DNA from: Plantago ovata
Lineage: Eukaryota > Streptophyta > Magnoliopsida > Lamiales > Plantaginaceae
Direction of reading: 5' to 3'
Assembly: GCA_028274465.1 (NCBI GenBank)
Contig: CM051456.1
Coordinates: 98,857,050-98,921,049, forward strand
Length of the DNA: 64,000 nucleotides
The notes beneath the pieces are model-generated. The model was not told where the DNA came from. It saw only the letters and a list, made by a program, of their open reading frames with translations, and did not search any database. Made by a program: the position numbers and the translations under genes. Positions 23,465 to 34,671 of this stretch are shown here, piece after piece; positions within the stretch are counted from its first letter, which is position 1, and each line of letters begins with the position of its first letter.

Positions 23465-25768
23465 TTATCTCTTAGACCTCCCCATCTCCGTCGGCAAACC
23501 CAAGTATTTTTCATGCCTATCAACAACCCTAACCGGCAAATAACCCGTCACCTCCTCCACTCTCTCCCTTCTAGCATTTCTACTAAAGACAACAGTGGAC
23601 TTATCTAAATTAATCTCCTGACCAGAAGCCCTACTATAACGATTCAACAAAGAACTGATTTCCATAGCTGCTTCAGAAGAAGCTTGACAGAAAAGCAATG
23701 TATCATCAGCAAACAATAAGTGAGAGATCCTCGGAGCACTTGGAGTAATAGATACCCCACGCAACACCTCCCTCTCCTCAGCATCACGAATAAGAGCACT
23801 AAAGGCTTCAGTAACGAAGAGAAATAAATAAGGTGAAAGGGGATCTCCCTGACGAATCCCCCTTTCTGGATGGAAAGGTCTTAAAGGCTCACCATTAAGT
23901 AACACCGAATAAGAAACCATTTGGACACATAACATAATTAATTGCACAAACGACTCATGAAAACCAAGTTTACTTAACACTCTTTCCAGAAAAGCCCACT
24001 CCACCTTATCATAAGCCTTACTCATATCCAGTTTTAAAGCCATATAAACATAATTACCCCTAGTTTTCTGCTTCAAATAGTGATTAATTTCATAAGAAAC
24101 AAGCACATTATCAGTAATTAAACGATTAGGGACAAAAGCAGACTGAGTTTCAGCAATAATGGAATTCATATGGGGTTTAAGGCGGTTTGTAATGGCTTTA
24201 GAGGCAATCTTAAAGATCACGTTACTTAGACTTATTGGGCGAAATTGAGACACAACATCTGGAGATTTACACTTAGGAATGAGAATAATGTGAGAGAAAT
24301 TCAAGGCAGGACTGACTACACGATTATTTAAAATATCAAGCACACAGTCAATCACATTTTTACCCACAAGATGCCAAAAATTTTGATAAAACAAAGCAGG
24401 CATGCCATCAGGACCAGGATATTTAGAAGGAAACATATCAAAGAGAGCTTTACGTACCTCCTCTGCTGAAAACAGTAGACATACATCTTGATTTATCCTC
24501 TCATCCACTTTAACATTCATAACCCCGACGACATCCTCAATAGCCTCAGCTGCTGGGTGCAACGACCGAAATATACCAGTAAAATACTCACTGACCAGAT
24601 TCTCCATATCTTCTTTGGTGCTACACATCTGCCCATCAGCATTCTTCAAACCCAAAATCTCATTAACCTTTGATCTTTTTGTCGCCTGGGAATGAAAGAA
24701 TTTAGTATTCCTATCTCCCTCCTTAAGCCACTGATTCCTCGACCTCTGTCGCCACATAACCTCCTCCCGATCCAACACTTTCTCCAAACTGCGCCGTACA
24801 GTTCTTTCCTTTTGCAGCACCTCCTGTGTTCTGCGCGATTTTGCCAACAACTCTAACTCAGATTTAAGATCCCGCAGTTTCTTCTTTACACTTCCAAACT
24901 CCTGCTTCTCCCAACTACATAAGCTAATTCGACACTGCTCCAGATTGTTAAGCAAATCGAGCTCTTCAGACCAATTCGCTTGTAAAACTTCAGAGAAATT
25001 ATCTGCCCGAATCCACATCTCCTCAAACCTAAACTGTTTTCTTCTTACACGACGAGGTCTATCAGACCCACCAAAAAGCTTCAGCAAGATGGGTACATGA
25101 TCTGAATGCCTTGTGGTGAGGTCATAGACACGAGCTTCTGGAAACAGAAACGACCAAGAAGAAGTCGCCGCGGCACGATCCAAGCGCTCCTTGATTAGTG
25201 TGTCTTCATCGTGACGATTCGTCCATGTAAATCTTTCCCCACAATAATCGATCTCTTCCAGACTACAATCAAAGAGCGTTTGACGAAATGCCCTTAAGCG
25301 AGACTCAGCCACAGAATTTCCCCCAACCTTATCCTCATGTGAACTAATTTCATTAAAGTCCCCCAACACTACCCATTCTCTACTAGATTGCCTTGCCAGA
25401 TATTGCAAAAGAGCCCAAGTGTCTTTCCTTTTGTTCACATCAGGCTCACCATAAAATCCAGTACATCTCCATATCACACTACTACCATTCAGCTGCACAC
25501 TAGCATCAATATGATATTTGGAATAACTTTGAACCGTCACATTAGTCTCCTTATCCCACAAAAGTGCCAAACCACCCGATCGACCAACCGAAGCAACCGC
25601 AATCCCATTCATATTAAATCTCTGTTTTAACTTGTCAATTCCACGAACACCCAATCGTGTTTCCATTAAAAAGACAATGTTGGGGGTATGAGTACAGAGT
25701 AACTCTTTCAGCCCACGAATTGTCCAAGAGCCCCCCAGCCCTTGACAATTCCATGCAAGACAACTCAT
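23465..25768 (-). pseudogene. LINE ORF2, endonuclease and reverse transcriptase
   Basis: Residues 1-225 are an APE-like endonuclease: MSCLAWNCQGLGG, the catalytic METR, LGDFNEI and the terminal SDHVPI motif. About residues 470-740 are the reverse transcriptase: GPDGMPALFYQ, RPISLSNV, LKLDMSKAYDKVEW, GIRQGDPLSPYLF and the active-site FADDTLLF. This enzyme would nick target DNA and copy LINE RNA. The ATG overlaps the ORF1 stop as ATGA (25768-25765). The frame ends at a TAA just after MGRSKR; the following codons remain in frame for about 45 codons, so this is a nonsense mutation, then a one-base shift follows near 23350. Confidence 0.92.
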
Positions 25769-26550
25769 TGGTGTAGGCGGGGTTGCATCGCAACCTCCGC
25801 CTCTGGTCCAACTGAATTAGAGTTATCTGAAGCTTTCGCTTTCTTATTACTAGATGTTTCAACAACTTCACCCTCGCTACACTCATTGCTTCTTTTGGTA
25901 CCCCAGATATTCACCCTACTATTCTTATTACGAGAACCAAGTGGACGACCTTTCTTTTTCCCCGTACCATTAATGCCTGAATTCTTCTGTTGCATTCCCC
26001 CCAACACTAATCGTTCCGGTTGAGTACTTATCTCATTCCCAGTTTGCATATCAACTGCATGAAGTAATAATCGATCTGGAGTAATGCTGAATTGATTATT
26101 TATCCCACTGGATCCTGCCTCATTCGGCCCATGAATCACATTAGAATGAAATGCAAGTCCAGAAAACTTTTGGGCTTGAAAAACAAAGGCAGAGCTACCA
26201 AATGGATTAGTAGTGAAGTGGGCCGATGACTGTAACGGCCCAGACATAAATTCCAAGTCCATTAATGAAATAGCTTCTGACTCATTAAACTTAACCGTCC
26301 CCTTATTTTTCTCACCCGTAATCATACTCTGACTAAGTCGACTTCCATCAACCGGCATAGCAACTACCCTTTCTGCAACTACCCCACGTTCCACCCCCAC
26401 AGTACCCAAAACAGACATCTGACTCGGTCCACCATACTGACTTGGTGCTCTTACCAAAATACCCTGCCCCGAATTCATCCTGCCGCTTCTGACTCCACTG
26501 ATACCCTCGCCGGAAACTGCTGCAGATTGAACTGATCTAACTGCCAATCC
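25765..26550 (-). pseudogene. LINE ORF1, C-terminal half
   Basis: This frame is the continuation of the ORF1 interrupted at 34672. The target duplication CTGGG (minus strand) sits in the same reading frame on both sides. It is a low-complexity Ser/Gly/Asn-rich tail with a basic stretch (KKKGRPLGSRNKNS), as in plant L1 ORF1 proteins that bind their own RNA. The frame as it stands reads into the LTR to 26601, which is chance. It ends TGA overlapping the ORF2 start. Confidence 0.8.
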
Positions 26551-26555
26551 CCCAG
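26551..26555. repeat. Target-site duplication CCCAG, left
   Basis: CCCAG precedes the 5' LTR, and the same five bases follow the 3' LTR at 34667-34671. Confidence 0.95.
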
Positions 26556-27674
26556 TGATGAACGTGTATTTTACACTTTCATTCGAGTCTTTTTTCACCA
26601 ATTTAGCTATCCTCTATGTTAATTTAACTATATTTTAGTGCATTTTGTTAGAATAGTGTCACGTTTCCCTTTTCTTTGCATTTTTCAGGTTTTAGGTGAA
26701 AAACGTGATTTTCCGGGCAAATATATTAAAGAGGAGGAAGATTTGGTGTATCGTAGCCATCCACGATGTATCTAGAAGTTTCCGGACGAGTTTTGAGGTC
26801 TAGGGGTCGAGTTTCAAGGCTTAAAGGTCACTAGAAGGCAAAATTCGAGTCCAAAAAGGAAAAGAACTGAAGAAAACGCGTGCACCGACTCTGGAGGTCC
26901 CAGGCGAACCGCCTGGGACCGGGGACGGTTCGCCCCATGCCAGGCGAACCGCCTGGCACGCTGGGAAGAATTCTCCAGAGCTTGTTCTGGGAATTCTTAG
27001 CATAGAGACATATTTTTCTTATCAATTTGGAGGATTGCGCATAGGATTGGACCTCGTTGTTTATCAATTCTTGCTTGTGAGTTGCAATTCTTCGGAGATT
27101 GACGCCCTTCGTCGGTAACTTTGTATCTCACGATTTTCCTGCTTTTATTTATTTCTTTCAACATGTTTTCATTCAATCTTGCTATGATTATTGTTGATTA
27201 CGTTATATCTATGAGTAGCTAAATCTATCGTTGGTGATAGTATGTGATTTCTTGGCTAGGGTTGATAATTATGCATGATTGGCTGTAACGCGATTTAGAC
27301 TTGATTTATTGCTTTATTTCTTTGATCTATCTAAGCCCTCTATCTTCGTAGTGTCATAGAACATATTGGACAATTCAATGATCTTAGATCTCTATGCAAC
27401 GTTCAAGTACTTCATGCATGATTGTTAACCCGATGCTTTGAATGATCATACTATCACTAACTTCCATTATATTGATAAGAACAAATCTGTGCTAAGTCGT
27501 TTGTTGAGTTTATAGTTTAAGTTAAATTAGATAAAGTTAGTTATAGTCCTTAGAGATCGACACTCGAGGTTATTTTGCTGCTACGCTACGTTCTAGTTTC
27601 GTTGTAGTTATAAGTGACCTTGGCTTAAACAAATTTATTTGATTGATTCGAACTTGACAAATTCGCGTTCATCA
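26556..27674 (+). repeat. 5' LTR (1119 bp), missing its TATA region
   Basis: It matches the 3' LTR throughout except that about 85 bases are absent between GGCACGCT and GAATTCTCC (about 26961). In the 3' LTR that segment holds TATATATATG. It contains palindromic GGCGAACCGCC motifs at about 26890-26955. Confidence 0.95.
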
Positions 27675-27677
27675 AAT

Positions 27678-27695
27678 TGGCGCCGTTGCTGGGGA
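27678..27695 (+). promoter_or_regulatory. Primer binding site, tRNA-Asp type
   Basis: TGGCGCCGTTGCTGGGGA lies three bases after the LTR and matches the 3' end of plant tRNA-Asp with one mismatch. This is the site used by Athila-lineage elements to start minus-strand synthesis. Confidence 0.9.
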
Positions 27696-27812
27696 CTATA
27701 CTCCTTTTTTCTGTTTAGCTTATTTATATTTTCAGCATTCAATTCCTAGATTTAGTAGTTTAGTTAATTTGCTCTATTTGATACTCTTTTCTTTGCTTGT
27801 TACAGATAGTGT

Positions 27813-28724
27813 ATGCGAAGTACACGATTTAGAGGAACACCGCTTGCTGAACCAATCGCTGAAATTGACAGAGTCTACCACCAAAGAAGACGACTACTTC
27901 GTCAACGTGAACTAGAGCAAATAGAGGATACCGATTTCTCTGAATCTCTACTCCGTCTTTTTGAAGAAATCGTCGTCATGGCAGAAGCTAGACCACTAAT
28001 GAAACAATGGGTTCAACCCACCAAGGATCGTATGAGGGGACCGGCGATAGTTCTTTCGCCTGCAACTCGAGATTTGGAAATCAAAAACCACATGTTCCAG
28101 CAACTTCCGAGGTTCTACGGCTTAGCAAGGGAAGATGTGATGGGGTACTTGCACGATATCGATGATTTCGTCAACCAACTCCCACGACCCGGAGCTGAAG
28201 TAACAGAGGATGAGTTGAGAATGAAGGTTTTAGCTATGGGGCTTGGCGATAAGGCCAAGGCATGGTTGAGTTCCCAACCGGCAGGATCACTTGACACTTG
28301 GGCAAAGGTTTTTTCAGCATTCATGGAGAAATACTTCTCCCACACATTGACTACCGCGCTTAAGGCGCAAATTACTGGATTCAAACAAGACTACGATGAG
28401 ACCATCTACACCGCGTTTGAGAGGTTCCAAGACCTCATGAACAAGTGTCGTCACCATGGTTTTGAGCTCTCGGATCTTGTCCAACACTTCTACAATGGAC
28501 TAACTTACGAGAATCAGCAAGTAGTGGATTTTCAATGTCGAGGCAATATTTGGGAGGAAACCGCAGAGGCTGTTTGGGCGGTTTTCGAAGGCTTGCTAAG
28601 GGTTCTCAATTCAAGGATCCAAGAGCAATGGTTAGGAGACGTGGACCTGAAGCTCCACCTACTCAAGAGGCCCCTATGTATGGGGGCAATGGCGATCGAT
28701 TCGAGTGCTTTACCAATGAGTTGA
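27813..28724 (+). pseudogene. Athila-like gag, N-terminal and capsid part
   Basis: The start is the first ATG after the primer site and gives MRSTRFRGTPLAEP. Residues about 70-240 are the retrotransposon-gag (capsid) domain with FYGLAREDVMGYLHDIDDF, KAWLSSQPAGSLDTW, FMEKYF and ERFQDLMNKCRHHGF. Gag would form the particle and package the RNA. After EAVWAVFEG (about 28590) the frame departs from the family pattern, and the expected continuation (LAKGSQF) is in the next frame, so a one-base shift breaks gag here. The last 40 residues are out-of-frame translation. Confidence 0.85.
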
Positions 28725-29974
28725 AGCAAGTCCTCAAGAGCTCAGTCGGAACATCTATGTCGAATGAAATTTGCCGAATATGCAAGAACTATGGGCATGG
28801 AGCTCATATGTGTAGATCGGAGCTTGCATATGACGGTGGCAATTGGGTTCAAGGAAGCGACGAGGAAGCATTTGCTGCGGAATTTGGTGTTCAAGAAGCT
28901 AGCTATGGCCAAGATGGTAGGAATCCTCGAGGTGGATTTTGGAAAAGAGGGTTCCGAAACAATCAAGGATACGCACCGGCTAGCCAAACTTATGGTCCTA
29001 ACCAAGACCGTAGTAGGCTCAACTATGGTAATGATCACTGCGAAAATCCCACTCCCAAAGAGCAACCGAAGTCGAAGACCGCTCTACTCATGGAAAATTT
29101 GCAGAAAATGGTCGAACACACCCAAGTTTTTCTTAAGCGTTGTGAAGAAGATTCGGAGAAGACTAGGGCAACACTTGATCGTTTGGAGGAGAGCATTAGG
29201 CTTGCTCATCAAAAGATGCAAGAGTTGATTGACCGTGGAGCAAGTAGGGAGCATGGGAAATTACCTAGCACCACTGAGAAGTCGATGTGTATTACCTTAG
29301 TAGGTGATCTTCCTGTTGAGATCACTATCAAAAAGGGTGTTAATTGTGAGTGTCGCAAGGATGATGAGCCTCCACTCGCCAAGGAAGAAGAGAAGGATCT
29401 TGGTTCTAAAGAGAGTGATGAGGAGCGAGAGGAGCCCGAGCCAATTCATGAGAGTTTTGATGTAAAGGTTGGGATTGGTGAACTTGAAGATGTTCGTGCT
29501 ACACTTGATACGGGATCTTATTCTAATGTGCTCCCAATGAATGTGTTTGAGAAGAGTGGTCTTGGAAAACTATCTGAGCATAAGGTTATTGTGCAACTAG
29601 CGGATGGATCCTTTGTGAGACCCGAAGGCATTGTAAAGAACGTATTGGTAAAGATTGGTGAAGCTTTTGTATACACCAACTTTGTAGTAATGCCGGCGTC
29701 TACACCTGGAATGGGAAATGTTGTTCTCTTGGGGCGAATATTCTTGACTAAGCTACGCTCCGTGATAGACATCTACCGAAGAACTTGCACCATTGAGGTG
29801 GATGGCAAGCAACACGTGTTGCGAGCCATATCTGAACCAAATATTCACTTCAATGCTTCTCACACAATTAACTATTTTGGTCTTGCTGTCTATGTTCATT
29901 CTCATTCACAGGTTCGTGGCATGAGGAAGAGATCCATGAAGGGGAAGTCTAGTACCCTTAGAAAGAAGAGCTAA
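28590..29974 (+). pseudogene. Gag nucleocapsid and retropepsin-like protease
   Basis: The open frame extends from 28535, but family-like sequence starts near 28590. A CCHC knuckle (CRICKNYGHGAHMC) binds RNA. A coiled-coil-like stretch follows (MENLQKMVEHTQ to HQKMQELIDRG). An aspartic protease has the catalytic DTG in VRATLDTGSYSNVL and flap-like VQLADGSFV. The protease would process the gag polyprotein. The frame stops at 29974 with no RT after it; typical Athila elements continue into pol here, so pol was lost. Confidence 0.85.
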
Positions 29975-31126
29975 GGAGCAAGAAGAAGTCGAGTCAGAGA
30001 CTTTAAACAATGGCGATGTTCGGGAGGCAACCCGGAGTTTTTATTCGCTTTTTTATCGCTTTATTGCATTGCATGCATTCATACATAGAATAGTTTGCCT
30101 TTGTTTGTGTTTATATGTTCGTTTATGTGATGTTTTGTGCCTATGTTTATGTTAGGGTGAAGTTATTTTCGAGTGATTTATGTGAAAAATGGTTTTGAAA
30201 AAAAAATAAAATTTTCGTCCCCCTGGAGGTGGGGGGCGAACCTCCCCAGGCGGGGGGCGGTTCGCCCCGCACGTCCAGAGCTTTTTAAGCTCTGGACGTG
30301 TGGGGCGAACCGCCTGGCGCCTGGGGCGGTTCGCCCCGCAGCCCCAGAAGTTGTTAAAATCGGGGCTCAGGCCCATTCTTCTCATTTTTCACACATCTTC
30401 ACCCCCTTCTTCCCCAAGACACCCAAAACTCAAAAAATCTTCCTTCTACCATAAATTCTTCAAATCTCCATCAAATTTTGTGATCTTTAGCTTCAATCGA
30501 AGCCCATTACGTGTTCTTTCATTCTATCCAAACAACTTTCATTCTAGTTCATTCGATTCTCAGATCTGAGGTAACTACACATGAACCCTAATTTTCAATT
30601 TTGGGGGTTTCTTGATTAATGCTTCAAATGAGCTTATATGATGTATGAGTTGATTGTTTTTGTGATTAAAACTGATTTTCATTACCAATTGCTTGCTCAA
30701 TTTTGCTTGGTTTGATAATTTGGAAATTTTAGCTTACATGATGTCTATGTCTTGTTTCGTATTACTCCTTTTCTTTCATTCCATGATATATGATGAGATT
30801 ATTGGTATGATTAAGGTAGACATGTTGGTAGAACACTTGTTTGATGGAGTTTGAGATTTTGGTGGAATTTTTGGGTACTATGGTTTGACTGAAACCTTAT
30901 AATTGAAGGTTAATAGTGATCTAGCATAGAGTTTGTTTGATTCGTTACATACTTGTATACTAGCTAGATTAGACATGGTGTTTTGAGGATTAGGCGTGAT
31001 GATGAATCCACTCGTTTGTTTCACTCTAGCATTTGCATATGCATGAAGCTTATGTTGTACAAGGTACTAATGGATATTTGTAGGTACTATGCTACAAAAA
31101 GAGAGGTACGAGTTCGTTAGGCTTCA
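29975..31126 (+). other. Non-coding spacer with LTR-like GC palindromes
   Basis: No frame is convincing. Positions 30218-30350 contain repeated GGCGAACCGCC/GGCGGTTCGCCCC palindromes and the hairpin CCAGAGCTTTTTAAGCTCTGG. The same palindromes occur in the LTR U3. A pyrimidine-rich leader-like stretch follows to about 30560. Confidence 0.6.
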
Positions 31127-31939
31127 ATGAAGTATTGGAGGAGGTTCATTTCCAACCATTCCAAAGGGTTTGACAAGGACGTTCTCCATGGGTTCTATGT
31201 TAGAAGTACTAATCTTCAAGAGAAGGAGAGCGATCTCGTTAGAGGTGTGATCGTGCCATGGATTCTTGCATCAACTTCTCACTTTATCCGTATGGTGGAA
31301 CGAGAATTAACCGGGAACGACCATCCTTATGTCTATTCACGTACCACTAAAAGGATTGGAAGCAATATCACGGCGGAAATCTGCCACAAGGAATGCAAGT
31401 CTCCACTGACTGGGAAGCAACCGGGGCGGCCTCAGCACAATAGACCCAGCCTTGAGTCGAGAATGGTGTTGAAGTTCGGTAACGCTAACCTGATTCCCAA
31501 ACGTAATGACATAAACACCCAGCCCATCTTTGTGGTGTCCCTCTACTGCTCATCAAGGGAGCATCATATAGACATCCGGAGCATCATCTATGAAGGATAT
31601 GAGCGGCATTGGGCAAAGAAGAAGAAGCCCTTTGAGCTTACAAGTTTCATCACAGCTTACTGCAGGATTGATGGGGTTGAGGACATTGTTGAGGGAAGCT
31701 TTGAGGTCGCAACTCTTTTCCCTTCAACAATTCACAAGCAAAACTCCACGTCTGCAGCGGTTAATCTTGAGGCTTCTCTTCGACAGCACGAATCTTCTAA
31801 TGATGATGATGGCGACAATGAAGACAATAGGGACAATGAGGATGCCACAAACACTGATGGAGGAGTTGGCCCTATCCGATCTGTTAGTAGAATCGCCACC
31901 ACCACCACGGGCTCCGATGATCACCAACAAGGAACCTAG
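31127..31939 (+). CDS. Extra ORF in the 3' half, function unknown
   Basis: The 270-codon frame is intact from MKYWRRFISNHSKGF to a stop. Its N-terminal two thirds look globular (LVRGVIVPWILASTSHFIRM, FELTSFITAYCRIDG). The C-terminus is acidic and low complexity (DDDGDNEDNRDNED). It sits where Athila elements often carry a third, env-like frame, but I see no signal peptide or membrane segment and do not recognise a domain. It could equally be a transduced host fragment. It is the only long unbroken frame of the element. Confidence 0.45.
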   Translation: MKYWRRFISNHSKGFDKDVLHGFYVRSTNLQEKESDLVRGVIVPWILASTSHFIRMVERELTGNDHPYVYSRTTKRIGSNITAEICHKECKSPLTGKQPGRPQHNRPSLESRMVLKFGNANLIPKRNDINTQPIFVVSLYCSSREHHIDIRSIIYEGYERHWAKKKKPFELTSFITAYCRIDGVEDIVEGSFEVATLFPSTIHKQNSTSAAVNLEASLRQHESSNDDDGDNEDNRDNEDATNTDGGVGPIRSVSRIATTTTGSDDHQQGT

Positions 31940-33465
31940 AGCAATCTCAATACCTTACATCCTGTGTACTCAGCCGACCGAGGCCTAACCATTCGGTAAC
32001 ATCTAGTATCACTTCTTATTTCCTAATTCTCTTATTGATGAGGGGGGAGAGGATTTAAGTGAACTATTATTGTTGGTTTGGAGCTTGGCATTGGTGGTTG
32101 AGTATAGTACCTTGCATTTTGTCAAAATTCGTTTGCATTTCATTTGCACGTTTATCGCTTTCTTAGTATTAGGTTGCATACACTACATACACTACATTCA
32201 TCCTAGTTTAGTCTTGCATGTTTTATGTGGAGTTTATTGCCAAATTTTGTGAACTTTTTTATTGTGTAGATTAACTAGTTATGACCTTTGACCATATGTT
32301 TCATCTCTATGAATTTGTTTGAGGTTTTTCTCGCTTGGCTTGTCACATTTATGTTTGCACTTAGTTAAGCTTGATAGTCTCGACATCACTTAGTGGTGTT
32401 TTCTCTACTGCGGTTCACGAAGGCCTTTATAATAGGATGATGCATGTTAGAGTCTTATGATTGTTTTCCCGTGTAATTATGTACCTAAGAGGCAACAAGT
32501 CTTCACCTTTCTTTGAGATTGCTAAATGCCTAGGAAGGAGGTAGTGTGAGGTTGTGTGATCCTTTGTTGAAACCTATTCTTTCGAATAGGTTTGGGGAGG
32601 GGGTTGCACTATCATTAGACTTGTTTTTCGATTTTTGAGTGTTGAGAGTCTGTTTTTCTTTTTCGTGCTCCACCCTATTCCTTCGAATAAGGTTTGGGGA
32701 GGTCGTCTGTGAGTCATTGTATTTTATTTTTCATTATGCTACTGCTGGCTATATTATAAAAAAAAAAAAAAAAATTCCAGAAAAAAAAAAAAGAAAAAAA
32801 AACTGGAAAAAGAAAAAAAAGAAAGACCCCAAAAAAAGCAAAGAAGGGTCCAATAAAAGCCAAAAAGCAGTTTTAGCAAAGTGTTTGTCTCGTCTTTCAA
32901 TTCATGTAATGTTCGTAATCGAGTTGTAAATACTGTCTTTTGTCTGTTTAGAGTCATCTATTCTAGACCACCCTCGTCCTGCCATTCAGGAAGTGGTGCT
33001 TAAGTTGAAGACTTTACTTGAGAGATGGGTAGAATAGGGGAGTGTTATCTTTTTAGGAACCCTCCTTCGTTTGATGAGAGCCAGTACTGGTTCGACCTCT
33101 TTTGAGGGAAAGTCTTAACTTGGTGAACAGTAGTAAGTCCTCAGTTTCATAGGCACGGGACAACCATTCGTATTTTAACATGTTTCATTACGTCGTCACT
33201 GACTAGGTCCAGGTAGAGAATGTTACGAGAGACTATCTTGTTTAACATAATGCATATGTGAATGTGTATGAGTCAATCGAGGCATTCTTCAACCAATATT
33301 CATCTTATGATTCGTATGGTCATTGTTCATAAGTTTTTGATAGATTCAATAGATTAGTTCGTTAGATTTGGCATGAGACTCCATTTTGTGTGTTGCATTT
33401 GTGTTTTTTGTATTAGAGTCTAGCTTAGTTGCTTGAGGACAAGCAAAGTTTCGGTTTGGGGAGTT
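31940..33465 (+). other. 3' untranslated part of the Athila-like element
   Basis: No gene is visible. It holds an A-rich tract (32757-32835) and two stem-loop repeats, CCTATTCTTTCGAATAGG near 32574 and CCTATTCCTTCGAATAAGG near 32675. Both are followed by TTTGGGGAGG. Confidence 0.6.
33450..33465 (+). promoter_or_regulatory. Polypurine tract before the 3' LTR
   Basis: TTTCGGTTTGGGGAGTT directly precedes the TG of the 3' LTR. The GGGGAG core fits the plus-strand primer site of Ty3/Gypsy elements, although it is T-interrupted. Confidence 0.6.
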
Positions 33466-34666
33466 TGATGAACGTGTATTTTACACTTTCATTCGAGGCT
33501 TTTTTCACCAATTTAGTTATCCTCTATGTTAATTTAGCTATATTTTAGTGCATTTTGTTAGAATAGTGTCACGTTTCCCTTTTCTTTGCATTTTTCAGGT
33601 TTTAGGTGAAAAACGTGATTTTCCGGGCAAATATATTAAAGAGGAGGAAGATTTGGTGTTTCGTAGCCATCCACGATGAATCTAGAAGTTTCCGGACGAG
33701 TTTTGAGGTCTAGGGGTCGAGTTTCAAGGCTTAAAGGTCACTAGAAGGCAAAATTCGAGTCCAAAAGGAAAAGAACTGAAGAAAACGCGTGCACCGACTC
33801 TGGAGGTCCCAGGCGAATCGCCTAGGACCGGGGGCGGTTCGCCCCGTGCCAGGCGAACCGCCTGGCACGCTAGGCGGTTCGCCTGGCGCCTCCCGATGCC
33901 TATATATATGTTTCGCCCTCTTCTACGTTTTTCAGACCCTTTCACCTTAGTTTTTAGGGACGAATTCTCCAGAGCTTGTTCTGGGAATTCTTAGCATAGA
34001 GACATATTTTTCTTATCAATTTGGAGGATTGAGCATAGGATTGGACCTCGTTGTTTATCAATTCTTGCTTGTGAGTTGCAATTCTTCCGAAATTGACGCC
34101 CTTCGTCGGTAACTTTGTATCTCACGATTTTTCTGCTTTTATTTATTTCTTTAACATGTTTTCATTCAATCTTGCTATGATTATTGTTGATTACGTTATA
34201 TCTATGAGTAGCTAAATCTATCGTTGGTGATAGTATGTGATTTCTTGGCTAGGGTTGATAATTATGCATGATTGGCTGTAACGCGATTTAGACTTGACTT
34301 ATTGCTTTATTTCTTTGATCTATCTAAGCCCTCTATCTTCGTAGTGTCATAGAACACATTGGACAATTCAATGATCTTAGATATCTATGCAACGTTCAAG
34401 TACTTCATGCATGATTGTTAACCGATGCTTTGAATGATCATACTATTACTAACTTCCATTATATTGATAAGAACAAATCTTTGCTAAGTCGTTCGTTGAG
34501 TTTATAGTTTAAGTTAAATTAGATAAAGCTAGTTATAGTCCTTAAAGATCGACACTCGAGGTTATTTTGCTGCTACGCTACGTTCTAGTTTCGTTGTAAT
34601 TATAAGTTACCTTGGCTTAAACAAATTTATTTGATTGATTCGAACCTGACAAATTCGCGTTCATCA
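33466..34666 (+). repeat. 3' LTR (1201 bp)
   Basis: It starts TGATGAACG and ends GTTCATCA, followed by CCCAG. It contains the ~85-bp segment absent from the 5' LTR, with a further GGCGGTTCGCC palindrome and TATATATATG at 33901. Confidence 0.95.
33901..33910 (+). promoter_or_regulatory. TATA box of the 3' LTR
   Basis: TATATATATG follows CCCGATGCC and precedes a pyrimidine-rich initiation-like region by about 30 bases. It is the only TATA-like site in this LTR pair's core and is missing from the 5' LTR. Confidence 0.6.
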
Positions 34667-34671
34667 CCCAG

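Larger units (their letters stand above)
26556..34666 (+). mobile_element. Athila-like non-autonomous Ty3/Gypsy element, 8.1 kb
   Basis: LTRs start TGATGAACGTG and end CGTTCATCA, flanked by CCCAG on both sides. The primer site is complementary to tRNA-Asp, as in Athila. The interior has gag and a protease but no reverse transcriptase, RNase H or integrase frame, so movement would need a helper. One extra frame lies in the 3' half. It interrupts LINE ORF1 and is therefore younger than the LINE. LTR divergence is low apart from one ~85-bp length difference. Confidence 0.92.

Noticed and set aside
30152..30569. Overlapping proline/alanine-rich frames on both strands
   Set aside because: They are translations of the GC palindromes; all six frames are biased and none has a plausible start context.
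32639..32929. Lys-rich ORF (KKKKIPEKKKRKKNWKKKKKK)
   Set aside because: It is a translated poly(A)-like tract in the 3' region of the Athila-like element.
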